64,000 nt of DNA, taken from contig CAXAMN010025317.1 of assembly GCA_963970005.1 (NCBI GenBank), forward strand, positions 124,001-188,000, in the 5' to 3' direction. This stretch comes from Durusdinium trenchii (lineage: Eukaryota; Sar; Dinophyceae; Suessiales; Symbiodiniaceae). The notes beneath the pieces were generated by a model that ran no database searches, had not been told where the DNA came from, and worked only from the letters and a program-made list of their open reading frames with translations. Positions 1 through 10,582 of the stretch are shown here, piece by piece (position 1 is the first letter of the stretch; each line of letters begins with the position of its first letter). Both the position numbers and the translations under genes were made by a program.

Positions 1-18
1 AGAGAAACAATAATAAAC

Positions 19-40
19 ACACACACACACACACACACAC
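19..40. repeat. (CA)n microsatellite
   Basis: About eleven CA units at the left edge of the window. A simple repeat in probable intron or intergenic DNA. Confidence 0.95.
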
Positions 41-173
41 GCACTCCCATGCACGCAAACCGAATCTCCTGATCTGATTCATACAAGCACCAGCCAGCCC
101 AACCTTTGTGGTTTCGAACGTTAATTCCTCTATTTGCATTCGCAGTTCGACTGCGGATGCTTTGCTGGATTAG

Positions 174-300
174 ATGGTGCATGGTGCAACAGTGGTTCGA
201 CAGCCGAACCCCGAGAGCCAGCGCAGGCTCCGGCTGCACGACTTCACTGCGTCCCAATTGGCGAAGATCTCGTGGGCCTTTGCCAAGATGGGCCCGGGCG
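174..300 (+). CDS. Exon of a heptatricopeptide/RAP-type repeat protein
   Basis: The frame holds the motif HDFTASQLAKISWAFAKMG. This matches the F-T-x-Q-x-L-A-x-x-x-W-A-F-A-x-x-G repeat of octo/heptatricopeptide and RAP-type organelle RNA-binding proteins, which are abundant in alveolates. Third codon positions are G/C rich. An acceptor AG (tggattag) lies just before the exon, and the end is not fixed. Only one repeat is in the window, so the rest of the gene should lie upstream. The family link is inference from a short motif. Confidence 0.55.
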
Positions 301-1788
301 CTTGTCACACCCGCAGGCGCCAATGCCCTCTCCAGGGATGGGCCACGGGTGCAGTGGAACTGGTTGGAAAGAATTACATTGATGACGTTGTCAATGTAGT
401 GGTCCTGGCAGAGGCAAGGGCATTGGTATTGGTTTGCGTATATATATATATATGTATGTGTTTATAAATTAAATGTGTATGTTTGTTTGTAGTTTGTTGT
501 ACAATCTTGTGTTTTTCTATATACACACATATATATATATAATGTACTGTAGTATGCTATAAATTTAGCGTTTGTTCTTGGTGGTGAAGACATTCCCTTC
601 CCAAGACTCTGTGTTTCGATTGGCGCCTTGTTGGTTCATTAATTTTGGAGTCACTACTATGGCTGGGTGTTTTTCGGAATGTCAAGATCCTGCGTTTGGA
701 TCCCCGAGTTCAAGTTCTGGTTGATCACCTCAGGTGTACACCAGTGGCCACTTACGACATAACACATGAGAAGTCATCTACTCTACATGAGTTTTAAGGG
801 TAGATGGCACAGAGCCGGCCCACCAGACTCACCAGCCTTGCGGGCCCGTGCCATCGAACCCCCGGAGCGGCGGGTCGCGCCACGCTCGGACCTTTAGTGT
901 CCGGAGAGCACGGCCGAGAGGCGCATCGGACCCCGGGGTCAGGCTTTGAGCGGTGTCATGAGACTTCAGGATGACTCCATATGGCATAGAATTGGATACA
1001 GCCGCTTGACTGGCGCGGCCCGAAGTTGTTCAGTAGCTACTGGGTTCACATTGAATCCCTTATAGTTGGGTTCCTTGTTTCGATCAGCGACACTTATGAC
1101 TCAAGAGTTCCAGCCTTCGGTGGCCATGAATTCACCAGAACCCGCCAGACGCATCCAGACTGACTTCTTTAATCGGCTTCTTAAGCATCACCGTGGTCGC
1201 GAAGACGGGCTGTGCTGGCACCCCATGGCCGCATGAGTTGCAGCGAAGAGACCATCGCCGGCGCTGGCCGCGCACTGGCAACGGCAGCTTGGAGGAAGGG
1301 AAACTGCAACAGGAAGCAGTGAAGCAGCTGGGCCTTTCCTTGGCACGACCATTCCTCGGGCCGGTGTTGAGGGAGATGATCAGATGTCCGTGATCAAAAG
1401 GAGCAACTTGTACCATCTCTGGGTATCTTTGGGTCACCCACACTGAGGGGCATCCTGGCAGTTCTTTCTGCAAATTGTTGATATTGATGCCACGCTGACC
1501 CCCAAAACTTGGTGGCTTTGCTCAACAAGCATTATGGGTCGCACATACGTTTGGTTTCTTCCTTGCAGAGAGCTCATAGAACTCTCCTTCTCAAAGCTCC
1601 GATAGGGCTGAACCAGGCCGTAGATCCTCCATCCTGTGACAGCCATCCTCTCTCTCTCTCTCTCACCCAGACCTCACCAAAACCAGGCTGTTCACAAGCC
1701 GACGGACCTCAAGACGCCCTTCCAACGCCCTCGACCCAGACCTGCCGCCTTTTTACCCCCCGCCTCCTGACTCCCTGGTGCATTGCAG
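301..1788. other. Stretch without a supported gene
   Basis: Mostly intron-like DNA. It has TA-rich tracts at 440-455 and 528-541 and a lone half-site GGTAGATGGCACA near 799-811 that resembles the end of the inverted-repeat element at 15279-15365. GC-rich patches at 826-970 and 1190-1390 have open frames with moderately GC-rich third positions on the + strand, but no motif and no clear splice sites. Confidence 0.5.
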
Positions 1789-1874
1789 ACCGTCGAGGTC
1801 TACACCGCGGTGTCGGCACTGTGTGCGGGGACGGTGCTCTTGAGGTGCCGCGAAAGCGGGAATTCGATTGGGGG
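1789..1874 (+). CDS. Candidate exon, unrecognised; weakly CNBD-like
   Basis: A clean acceptor (cattgcag) opens a frame with strongly G/C third positions, ending at a GT donor after GGG-GG. The peptide includes AGTVLLRCRESGNSIG, which resembles strand 1 of a cyclic-nucleotide-binding domain (G-x-V-L-L-x-x-x-E-x-G-x-S). No phosphate-binding cassette was found nearby, so the likeness may be chance. Confidence 0.45.
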
Positions 1875-2328
1875 GTGTCGGTGCGGGTGGAAGGGGTCTC
1901 CTGGCATTGTGGGGGCCAACATGGGCAAGGTCCTATGCACCTTTCGGGTTACGACCCCACCCTGGCCTGAAGAAGCCTAAAAGCTCACAGTTTAGGTGTG
2001 TAACTTCAAGTTCCATCAAATTCCTCATACGACATATGTCAATGACAGCATTGGCCCACCCCAGGGTGCATTCTCCACCCCAAGTTGCAAACTCTGAGGC
2101 TTTCGCTGTTGAGATGGCTTCAATGTGTGCAAACTCCTGAAGCCAAACCTGTAAAGAGTGAATTCCGCTCGCCCTCTTCATCTGAATCCGGCCCGATTGG
2201 GTTTTGACATTGGTTGTGATTCTATGACCCATTAAGATCCACTGAAGTGTCTCGCTCTACTCGGTAGATGTGAGTCATACAGCAGAGGACCCTTCGTTCG
2301 TTGGGTTTTGAGACCTTCGTTCGTTGAG

Positions 2329-2408
2329 GCTGCTGACCGCCAAGTTCTGCCACTTGCCCTTCCACCTCCGGCATGCCGCCTTTCTGTTGCTGCTGCCGCC
2401 TGGCAAAC
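2329..2408 (+). CDS. Candidate exon, unrecognised, hydrophobic
   Basis: After the acceptor ttgag one frame has almost only G/C third positions and reads LLTAKFCHLPFHLRHAAF followed by a Leu run. A GA donor is possible after GGCAAAC. It could belong with the exon at 1.8 kb. No family recognised. Confidence 0.4.
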
Positions 2409-2829
2409 GATCAAATAGCGATGAGTGTTGCAAGGTGGGGTGGAGTGTAGTTGTTGTTGAAGACAGGGCCCGTCAACCATCCAGCGAAAGCATGGAGCCA
2501 ACACAATCAACACACATCAACCAAACCTGCCGGAAACTGGAAGCCCACTTCGCTACGCGTCGCTACAGCCCACCCAAAGAAGGATTTCAATTTTAAGAAC
2601 ATTTATCAGAATTTTATCTGACAGGTTTCTTGATGCTTTCAGGTCTACCTCCTTCCTGCCGAAAACCGCTTGTGGTTTTGCTTGGTGGTCCTTTGGCTTC
2701 GTCCAAGCTTCGTCGGGGAAGCTTCACCAAAAGGAGATAGGTGGTGATCAGCTAGCATGATGACCAAGAAGCTCAACCACACCGATCCTTAGGAATTCCT
2801 ATCGAACATGAGGCTGCCCTGGTTTTTGG

Positions 2830-3290
2830 AGCTTCAGAAAGGATCACCGCTTCTCCCTTTCCATTCCGCCCTGGCCGTGGGAAGATCCATCGGACCAGGC
2901 TGCTGCTCTTTGTCGGTCGGGTCGCCAGTGACATTTGGGAGCTCGGAGGCTTGGCCGAGGCATCGGGCGGATTGGCCGAGCAGAGAGGCTTTCGGTTTAG
3001 GCGCCCAGTGGAGACTTTTTTTTGATTTGGATCTTTCGGCAGGGCCAACATTTTCTGCCAGAAGTGGCTGCTCTTTGTGGATGAAAAGGGCAGACATGTT
3101 GCACTGTTGGAACATGTCAGGTCCAGGCGGTCCAGGTATACACCTTGAACATGAAAGAACTTCACCACGACCACGCCCATTTCGTCGAGTACCTGAAGCC
3201 CATTTCGTTCGGTCAAGAGGGGTGACACCTTCGTTGACCAGAATGGTCGGGTGGATCGACCCATATGTGGGGGATGTTTGGGCGCCATGA
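2830..3290 (+). other. Coding-like region, frame unresolved
   Basis: All six frames are long and open here, up to 171 codons on the - strand. The most protein-like reading is on +: a stretch ending near 3020 with TRLLLFVGRVASDIWELGG, then 3050-3150 with FCQKWLLFVDEKGRHVALLE, and then a frame change at 3130-3142, beside GGTCCAGGCGGTCCAGG, into MKELHHDHAHFVEYL. It may be exons, a decayed gene or chance. Confidence 0.3.
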
Positions 3291-3834
3291 TGTGACATGT
3301 TTCATAGAAGGGATGGGTCCAACGGTGAGGAGAGTCGTGCCCATGTGGCTTTGCAGGTGTACTGTAGTTCTTTTCTGCAGCCCTGCGGCCGTGTAGAACG
3401 ACAGTCCCAGGTCCTTCGCGCTGACTGGGGATGTCAGCTCAGCGCTGGTTACGGGATTTGGTTCCACAAAGATGTGTGCCCAAAGGTGCTAGACGGCAAA
3501 CGATGCCCGGCGCCCCCCCGGTAGATGCTTTAGTCCCTGGTGAACTGCCGAACCTGGTGGGTGGGCTCAAGACGGTTCCTGCAGGTGGTTGAAGCGGAAG
3601 TTCAATTCATTCAAGACGGTTCCTGCATGACCATGAGAACACTCATCAAGAAACCTTGACATTGACTGTTGACGAATCAACTCCCACAGAGGCAGAGGAG
3701 CATGTTCACATGTTTCTCAGCGTTTCTTCTTTCATCCACCATCCACACAACTGATACTGTATATGACATATGTATGGAGCCTCAGAGGCATACCCTGGGC
3801 CTTCCGCATTCCACGTAGCACACGGATCACCTCA

Positions 3835-3912
3835 GGAGATGGGAGGTGCGATCCGCTGGGTTCCGGGGCGGGTGCGAGGAGGTCCGGGTCGAATGCAGCT
3901 CTCGAGCTGAAT
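3835..3912 (+). CDS. Candidate exon, unrecognised
   Basis: After an acceptor (cacctcag) a short frame reads EMGGAIRWVPGRVRGGPGR, with G/C third positions. No motif, and a neighbouring frame is also open. Confidence 0.25.
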
Positions 3913-4477
3913 GATGACCATCATGATTCATCACGAAAGCGAAAGATAGCTTAATTAGTTAGGCAGTTACTCTTGCTTTATAATCTAAATCTAAGTGATT
4001 GCCTGGGGGATGGAATCGGCTTACGACCCCCTCTTGGACGTGTTTGATTTGGGAGCATGATAGTTCTGATAGAATGTGTTTTGGGACAAGTATGTTTCAC
4101 CTCCTGCCGCGCATGGATTTCACATCCGATTCATGACTCAATTCAGATGGGCCATGATTTGTTAAGCACACTGAAAAAGAGTTAGTCCCTGGTGACCCCC
4201 CAGTTTTTTTCGCGACACTCGAGGCTGGTGGCAGCGGGATCCTCGAGGTGGATGTACAATTTGCTTTCCACAGGTGCACTGGCAAGAGTGGCACAATGTG
4301 GCACCTCCAGCTTTGTTTCCGAACGAGGGATAACTGGGTTGGGACAACGACATTCTTGGTGGAAGAAGGACACCCAACAGCAAATACAGAGTCCCTCCTT
4401 GTCCAAATGGCGTTTGGCGTTTGGCGGAGTCACTGCATGGAACGCCAGAGAAAAAACGATGGTTTTGTTCTGTGCAA

Positions 4478-4620
4478 ATGGCAAGTGCCCTGGTGGCTGC
4501 CGTTGTGGGGGCCGACCACTTGACTCTTGCACTGAAAGCAGGGCATCCCCTCACCACAGCCTCATACGCACTTTCCTTGGCTCATGGTGACGGGCATGGG
4601 TCGAATGTCAAGTACAACAG
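4478..4620 (+). CDS. Candidate N-terminal exon, hydrophobic start
   Basis: ATG at 4478 (tgcaaATGG) opens a frame beginning MASALVAAVVGADHLTLAL. It runs to an excellent donor, AACAG|GTGAAAG. The N-terminus is small and hydrophobic, as in a signal or anchor segment. The next candidate exon starts only 23 nt later in another frame, so the two are unlikely to be joined directly. Product unrecognised. Confidence 0.4.
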
Positions 4621-4643
4621 GTGAAAGGTTCTTTGCAAGAGAA

Positions 4644-4803
4644 ATGGCCTGGTGGAGACTGAGCTCAGGCCCAGTGGTGATTTTCCTCACCATTTTCCTG
4701 GTCTTGCTCTACCACCTGACCTGTGTCTTGCACTCCATCAGCTTGGCGAAGCAGAACTTGGAGGCCCAAAAGTCGCTTCTTCCACGTGGGGAAGACCGAC
4801 GGA
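4644..4803 (+). CDS. Candidate exon with one transmembrane segment
   Basis: ATG at 4644 opens a frame with a clear membrane segment, PVVIFLTIFLVLLYHLTCVL, flanked by WWR before and a charged stretch (AKQNLEAQKSLL) after. The exon ends at a textbook donor, CGGA|GTGAGT. This is the layout of a type II signal anchor, as in Golgi glycosyltransferases, but no catalytic domain was found in the following exons. Confidence 0.45.
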
Positions 4804-4842
4804 GTGAGTGAGATCGATGATCATCCGTCCAGGCGTTCCCAG

Positions 4843-5040
4843 AACTGTTCTTCCCCCTTGTGAGCCTTCGCTCTCCAAATCTTCAGGCAAGAAGGACTCC
4901 TCCAACCTCCATACATCGGATCCGTTCATGCTTGGTCCCTCCCCTCTAGAAGATATTCCGGCATCGGACTCTTTGGATGCCAGATCCCGCCCAGGCCGCT
5001 TACAGCCGCTCGGTGGCGTTCCATGGGGAGCGCTCCTTAG
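4843..5040 (+). CDS. Candidate exon, Ser/Pro-rich stalk-like
   Basis: After the acceptor gttcccag, an open frame is rich in Ser, Pro, Asp and Lys (for example SKSSGKKDSSN and LGPSPLEDIPASDSLD). It looks like a disordered lumenal stalk that could follow the membrane segment at 4644-4803. Phases of the two do not join cleanly, so one boundary is wrong or an exon is missing. Confidence 0.4.
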
Positions 5041-5080
5041 AACGCTCGGTGCTCCATCCCCCGCAGCGGTGCTGCTGCAG

Positions 5081-5258
5081 GCGATGGCGTGGTCCGCGCG
5101 TGGTCCGCGCAGCATGTGCGTGAGGTTGGAGGACACCTGCAGATCCACCAAGAAGTGCCAGCTTGGAAATCACCCCCTTCAACGGTTGTGCTGGGCATCG
5201 TGAAGTACCTCATGGGGTTTCGTTCCATCAATGAAGTGGATGCACACTTCACCCGATA
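5081..5258 (+). CDS. Candidate exon, unrecognised
   Basis: Acceptor ctgctgcag. The frame reads protein-like throughout, including VVRAWSAQHVREVGGHLQ and GIVKYLMGFRSINEVDAHF, and meets TAA at 5256-5258. It overlaps nothing recognised. It may be a terminal exon of the gene starting near 4.5 kb. Confidence 0.4.
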
Positions 5259-5259
5259 A

Positions 5260-5755
5260 AGCAAGACATACGAGACCTTCGCTCAGACTCGGATTGATCC
5301 ACCGAGACTTCACCGAAGCCCGGGTTGAGCATGGTTGATCCTTCGAAGTGATGGGGGGTCACGTATGGATGCGCGGCTGGAGCCCATGGGGCCAAAAAGG
5401 AACTGGACGTCGCTGCGCGGAGGTCCCACAAGGTCCTCGTCGCGCAGTGGGTCAAAAAGGGGTCTCTGGGCCCTCACGGAAGTGGGTCACGGAGCAGCCC
5501 TTGGGAAGACGGCCATCCGTGCTCATCAAATCAGTTCTTCTTCCACTGATTCACCATGAAATCAGGCCACCCTCCTTCCGCCAGGCCGCGGAAGACCTCC
5601 TTGTCATGCTTCTGGAAGATCATGCTGATCACGATCGCTTCCCTCTGGGTGCCTGGGGTCGAACACGGGGACGGCCTCGGTGGATTCCTGGAAGGGCCTG
5701 GAACGGGGGGGGGATGCAGCGCTTGGGGTCGTGTGCAAGGAGTCCGTGTAGACTG
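5260..5755. other. Stretch without a supported gene
   Basis: GC-rich, with several overlapping open frames on both strands. None has an acceptor-donor pair and a convincing peptide together. Nothing was assigned. Confidence 0.4.
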
Positions 5756-5834
5756 GTAGACTCTTGATTAGTAACCCCCAATTTGAATTGGACATCCTCG
5801 TCATATTGGGGGGGGTTACTAATCAAGAGTCTAC
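5756..5834. mobile_element. 79-bp terminal-inverted-repeat element, family 1
   Basis: The left end GTAGACTCTTGATTAGTAAC is repeated as a perfect inverse at the right end. Each arm continues through a C tract or G tract. The core is about 22 bp. There is no coding capacity and no obvious target-site duplication. It is like a MITE or introner-like element. A single similar end (GATCAAGAGTCTAC) lies near 35877-35890. Confidence 0.7.
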
Positions 5835-6325
5835 ATTAACCAAACCGACATCATTGGCCGCGGCCATTGTGCTGGTCAAGTGATCGCCCATTCAGCTTGG
5901 ATCCAGTGGATGGCACCATTTCCTGGACCCGCGATGTTCTGGTTGTTCCTGTACCACGCGGGCGGTTTCTGCCCTTGCGCAAGGGCCCAGGGCTTTCCCC
6001 ACTGGAACTCTTCGGAGAGTCTCTTCAAGGAGCTGCCGAAGGGCTGGATCGCTCTTCAGGTGGTGGGGACGGACAAGCGTTGCCCCAGGGGCGGCGCTTG
6101 AAGCCACTGGCTTCAGGCTTGACCGAGCACAATGTCATGGTTGGTTCGTTGAAGCGCATGTCGCATGTACAAGATCTATATCGATAACCCTGACACATCC
6201 ATATACAGCAGCAGGGGCTCATCTTGATGTTGCACGCACTGGACGTAAATGTCGACTACTCAGGGGAGTCGAGTACCAAAAAAGTACGGCCAAATTGGGT
6301 TGGGTGTCCTTTGTTTTTTCCGCAG
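5835..6325. other. Stretch without a supported gene
   Basis: Open frames exist on + (5867-6187) and -, but none shows G/C third-position bias together with splice sites. It ends in a good acceptor (ttttttccgcag) at 6325. Confidence 0.4.
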
Positions 6326-6579
6326 GGTTGGACTGCTGGCTTGTTTGGCCAAGTTGGTATTCGGATTGGTGTTGCTGCCATAAAACCCACGCGGTGATCG
6401 ACCAACAAATCCTTCATCAAGGAAGTGATCAGCTTCCAGCTGAACATCCGGCAGAATAGGACCTTTTGCTCTGGCTATAGCGCAGGTTGTTACCTATCTT
6501 TTGCAATCTCCTGCGATCCAACGACGGCCACAGACTTCGATGCCTTTGGTGGTATTGGTTTGGCAATCCGATCGCAGCC
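6326..6579 (+). CDS. Unrecognised conserved exon with an in-frame TGA
   Basis: A strong acceptor (tttgttttttccgcag) opens GWTAGLFGQVGIRIGVAAIK. The same frame then meets TGA at 6395-6397 and continues through SFIKEVISFQLNIRQ, FCSGYSAGCYLSFAIS and DFDAFGGIGLAIRSQP to a donor, CAGCC|GTGAGT. The second half is duplicated in inverse orientation at 7.1-7.4 kb, with coding-like differences. Either an intron lies between the halves or the gene is broken. Product unknown. Confidence 0.5.
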
Positions 6580-6715
6580 GTGAGTACTTCGACGACTGCC
6601 CCCTCACGAAGCCCTTTTTTTTTCGCAATGGGGACCGTCGACCCATACGCTCGGCGATCGCAGATCGGTTTTGGAGCTTCTATACCACGAGGCTACAATT
6701 AACACACTCACCAAA
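6418..6715 (+). repeat. Left arm of a long inverted repeat
   Basis: About 298 bp that recur as the reverse complement at 7089-7383 with only a few differences (for example GTATTGG versus GCATTGG, and a shorter T run). It contains most of the exon ending at 6579 plus about 130 bp of following intron. Confidence 0.9.
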
Positions 6716-7088
6716 AACGATAACGGGTTGTGAAAAACGATAATACACTCACAACTCCACAACAATTTTGACCGTCGCTCACATGCACTGACAAGACCAA
6801 CTGTGGGGCCAAAAAACAACGTGAGCGCTCGGCAATGTAAGCTTCAGGGTTTCGGTCACGTACCTCTTCCTCTTGTCTTCGCAACGAAGCCAATTGGGAG
6901 TTTACTTTGGAACAGTGGAATTGGTGGACGGGCTGGAATGCATCGGCCTCCATCGACGACACGCATGCATCGGCCGGCCGCGCTTTCACTTGGCATAGTG
7001 CTTTGATGCAACGAAACCTGTACGCCGGTGGTGAGGAGGAGCAGACTCAGCACTTTGACGCTCAAGACGGACCTCATCAGTGTAGCAT

Positions 7089-7383
7089 TTGGTGAGTGTG
7101 TTAATTGTAGCCTCGTGGTATAGAAGCTCCAAAACCGATCTGCGATCGCCGAGCGTATGGGTCGACGGTCCCCATTGCGAAAAAAAGGGCTTCGTGAGGG
7201 CGCAGTCGTCGAAGTACTCACGGCTGCGATCGGATTGCCAAACCAATGCCACCAAAGGCATCGAAGTCTGTGGCCGTCGTTGGATCGCAGGAGATTGCAA
7301 AAGATAGGTAACAACCTGCGCTATAGCCAGAGCAAAAGGTCCTATTCTGCCGGATGTTCAGCTGGAAGCTGATCACTTCCTTG
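7089..7383 (-). repeat. Right arm of a long inverted repeat
   Basis: Reverse complement of 6418-6715. The two arms are separated by about 370 bp of unrelated sequence. Identity stops abruptly at the outer edge after AAGGAAGTGATCAGC. Confidence 0.9.
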
Positions 7384-7415
7384 GTAATAAGGAAAGCCAT
7401 AGAAAACGTTTTCAT
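7218..7415 (-). pseudogene. Inverted copy of the exon at 6.4-6.58 kb
   Basis: On the - strand the frame reads AFLITKEVISFQLNIRQ and ends in GGIGLAIRSQP before a GTGAGT donor, matching the + strand copy. Outside the arm the peptide start differs (AFLIT versus SFI) but stays open. It may be a paralogous exon or the debris of a fold-back duplication. It is the only convincing coding match on the - strand. Confidence 0.45.
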
Positions 7416-9242
7416 TTGGATGGTAACATGTCATCCAGAGTCTACGACTGCGCCTGTCTTATCCCACGAAGGATGAAGTCCGTCCTTGTGGCAACCTTAA
7501 GGGGGGGGGCAAGGCTGCGAGAAAGAAGCGCCTGTGAATGCTGTCTTGAGCTGGCACCACGAATTGATTCAGATATATAGCTCAGAGTGGTGGAGTTTCG
7601 GGGAAAAGTCACGAATGAAGACTTATTCGTTCGCCCATGCTGTTTGGTTGGTTTCTTGCCATGAGTTGCCCAGGTATTATTCTTCACTGGCTATGCTCGA
7701 TCCCTAGATGCCGAGAAATTGGAACAATCTTCGCTGAGACAGGACGGGACGGGACTTGCGCACTGGCGTGTCTCACCCAGCGCGCTGGCGTAGACGTGAC
7801 TCAGGCGGCAACCCTCCTGGTGCAGGATGGCGGGTTCCAGCCGGTTGAGTGGAGGGTTTGCATCTCGCGAGACGTTTGCCGCTGCCGTTTCTTTTTCCCA
7901 GATGATTTGCTTTGGGGATCCCAGGTGCAAAAAGCAACTTTTGAAGGGAGCTCTATTCCACTTATCAAGGATTAAAGGAACACGCCGTATTGGCATGCCC
8001 CACTGAATTTGATGGTGAACCACCATGGGTCCAAGCACCAATGAGGTCCTTGCGACGGAAGAGCGTCCGCAAGACCGGAGATGGGACATATGAAAATATG
8101 CGAAATCATAAGTCATAAGTGAAATCATATGAAGCTGTCGGGGGTTGGAGGCAGTGCCGGAGTTCTTAAAGAAGTGCATCTTCAAGGTGGAGTACAGCTC
8201 TTGATGTTGCTTGTTCGGAACCTTGTTCCCGAAGAAAGAGACACGATCTGAGCTTCCAGCAGCCCCTCCACTAAAAGCGCCTTTGCCTTTGCCCCGATCG
8301 CCATGGGCTCACAGAATTAGCCAGTGCAAGTGAGGAGAGGGACAGCGCACAGGAAGGCCACCGAGTTCGAAGATTCCTGAAGACTTTCAGGGGATTGATC
8401 ATTCGAAACAGTTTCTTCCATGATGGATGTTTATGTGTGAGACTTTGATGCTGTAGATCGGATACACCAAAGCCAATGGGGAAGTAGAGACTTCTGAATA
8501 GCTAGAAGTGGTCAGCCCATGTCAGCCCAATAAAAACATGTATTGGACATGGTTCTCTCAATGTTGGGACCAGCACGGATGCCATGCATGTCCCCAAGGA
8601 TCCAGTGTGCCACTGACCTTTGAAAACGGAGCGTCCTTTGAAAGGGAGTGTCCTGGCCTTTAAAGGGGCCTTCCGAGCTGTCCGGACGGTGGTGAAGACC
8701 ACAGATGGAGCAGCGATGGAGCAGCGCTTCACGCTGAACAAGCTTGGAAGAAAGGTGGGGCTCCGTCTTGGAGGGCTTGTGTGTGCAGAAAGTGGAGGAT
8801 TTCACAGGCTTAACCAGGAGTTCCGTCTGCTTTGATGCTGAACCTGCATCCCTCTCATCTCTCATCTCTCGTGGCAGGTCCGGGCGACGCTGAACCTGTG
8901 CCTGGGTGGGAATCCGGGAGGTCTGGTCGATTCCAAGATCCGGTTCGGGGGCATCCCTCATGCTTTGCTCAGGGCATGTCCAAAGTATGGTCGGCTGCTT
9001 CAAAGACATTGGGCGGAATGCATGATTGTGTGTGAAGCTCTGCTTGGGACAGTATGATGTTGGATTTTGGGGCGGCGATCAAAGACATGCCATGTATTTG
9101 GTACAGTATGTATTTGCTTCCTGAGAAGGGGGGCCTGGCAGCTTGGTCACCCATAGTAAGCGCCAGATCATCCCAGACGTGGCGGATGTGCTTGGGATAT
9201 GTTGAGATGAAACCGTTCTTCTCTCCTCTCCAACCTGCCCAG
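7416..9242. other. Weakly coding region, no supported gene
   Basis: Long open frames occur on both strands: 7637-7975 +, 7691-8185 -, 8512-9009 - (165 codons) and 8620-8835 +. The + frame near 8650-8790 (FKGAFRAVRTVVKTTDG) reads best, but no clean splice pair supports it. No family recognised. Confidence 0.3.
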
Positions 9243-9330
9243 GCGCGGAAAAGAGGAGCCTCCGAGCAGGACGGGAAGCGCAAGCCCCATCTCCAAGCCC
9301 TCGAGCCCCGTGCCTGAGGCGGGCGAAGCT
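9243..9330 (+). CDS. Candidate exon, basic low-complexity tail
   Basis: An excellent acceptor (ctctcctctccaacctgcccag) is followed by two equally coding-like frames: one Lys/Arg-rich (ARKRGASEQDGKRKP) ending at 9317, one Ser/Pro-rich (SASPISKPSSPVPEAGE). The exon is likely but the frame is undecided. Confidence 0.45.
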
Positions 9331-9728
9331 CCCACACCTTTGTGAGGTGGTTTTTTCCCTTTCACTCACCAGCTGGGATGAAGTCTCGGTGTATGAAAAA
9401 CAGATAGCAAAGGTGAGCCACTTTGATCCACTGCCAGCTGCCCAGCGCTCTCCGTATTGAGATTGAAGGGATTGAAGTCAATTGGTCTCAGGCGACTCGG
9501 GATCTCGACCTGACCCGTTTCCGGATTCCTGGAACGGGGAGTTCTCCGTTCCAAAAGACGACCGCGAATCGACAGGTCGACAGGTCATTAGGATTCGTTC
9601 GGGATCCGTTTTGGATGTTCTTGGAGCTTCGTGGACCGACACACCCTCCAAAAATGGTGTTCACCAGCCTCACAGCCTGGGCCAAGCGGTGACTCTTTTG
9701 GCGTTGGGTGGTCGGACGCCGAACACAG

Positions 9729-9824
9729 GTGCATGACGCGCTGCCACCGCTGTCGAAGTTCAAAGGGGCCACCCTGGCACTGACAGCGGCCAGTCGCTTC
9801 AGGAAGCCGCACTGGGAGAGCTGA
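9729..9824 (+). CDS. Candidate exon, unrecognised
   Basis: Acceptor gaacacag, then an almost purely G/C third-position frame reading LPPLSKFKGATLALTAASRF. A TGA lies at 9822-9824; a GC donor just before it is possible. No family recognised. Confidence 0.5.
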   Translation: MHDALPPLSKFKGATLALTAASRFRKPHWES

Positions 9825-9869
9825 GTGGACCGTTGGAAGGGTGAAAGAATCATCTCTCTCAGACTCCCT

Positions 9870-9955
9870 CTCTCTCTATCCCAGGAGACCATAGGAGACC
9901 CTAAGGCCCTAAGGGGTGCCACTATCCCAGGAGACCCTAAGGGGTGCCAATTGGT
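9870..9955. repeat. Short direct repeats
   Basis: The words TATCCCAGGAGACC and CTAAGGGGTGCCA each occur twice about 30-45 bp apart. A small local duplication in non-coding DNA. Confidence 0.6.
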
Positions 9956-10199
9956 GGTAAGGGTCCGGTCCAAACAACACCTCTCCTCGAGACATGGTGA
10001 CATGGACTCCTCGAGACGTGGACATTGGACATGGCGGTGCCCGCATGACTCATGACTCACTCGACCATGTTCCTGTGAATGTCAGGTCGCCTTGAGGTTG
10101 CATGGTTGACTTTCGCTATTAGAATGGGTTCATCTTGGCGATATACAGTAAGACGACGCGTAGTTGATATGAGAGAGAGGAGTGTGTTGAGAGGGTGTT

Positions 10200-10545
10200 G
10201 CTGGTTCTAGTCATGTCAATTCTGCCTGTTCCTCGATCGCCCTGGACCCGACTCCAACCCGGATGCACACCTGTGGCGCCTCTAGACGTCCATCTTCCCT
10301 ACGAAGCACAGGTCTAAGGTTATTGATTTCGCAGGTGAAGACCTGTAGCAGATCTGATAGAACCAGCAACCGCCGAATATGTAACCGTTTCGTGGTATCC
10401 AGGAGCGCCGGCACCTCGAACCTGACGAGTGCGAGGGCCCAGTGGACAGGGGATTCATTTTCACCCAGGGATGCTGGAGGGAGAGAGTATGTGCATTTCC
10501 TGTGCTCCAACCCAGGTACTTGGGGCTATACTTGAGGATATGTGG
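10200..10545. other. Coding-like region, strand unresolved
   Basis: On + a small exon could run to FAG|GTGAAG at 10333, and a second could start at 10400 (ERRHLEPDECEGPVDRGF). On - a 99-codon frame (10211-10510) is open and protein-like. The neighbours favour +. Confidence 0.25.
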
Positions 10546-10582
10546 CTGAGGTTTAAAACCTCAAGCACCCAAACCCTGGTAG

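Noticed and set aside
9488..10060. 190-codon - strand open frame
   Set aside because: Antisense to the exon at 9729 that has better codon bias and a splice acceptor; no domain seen.
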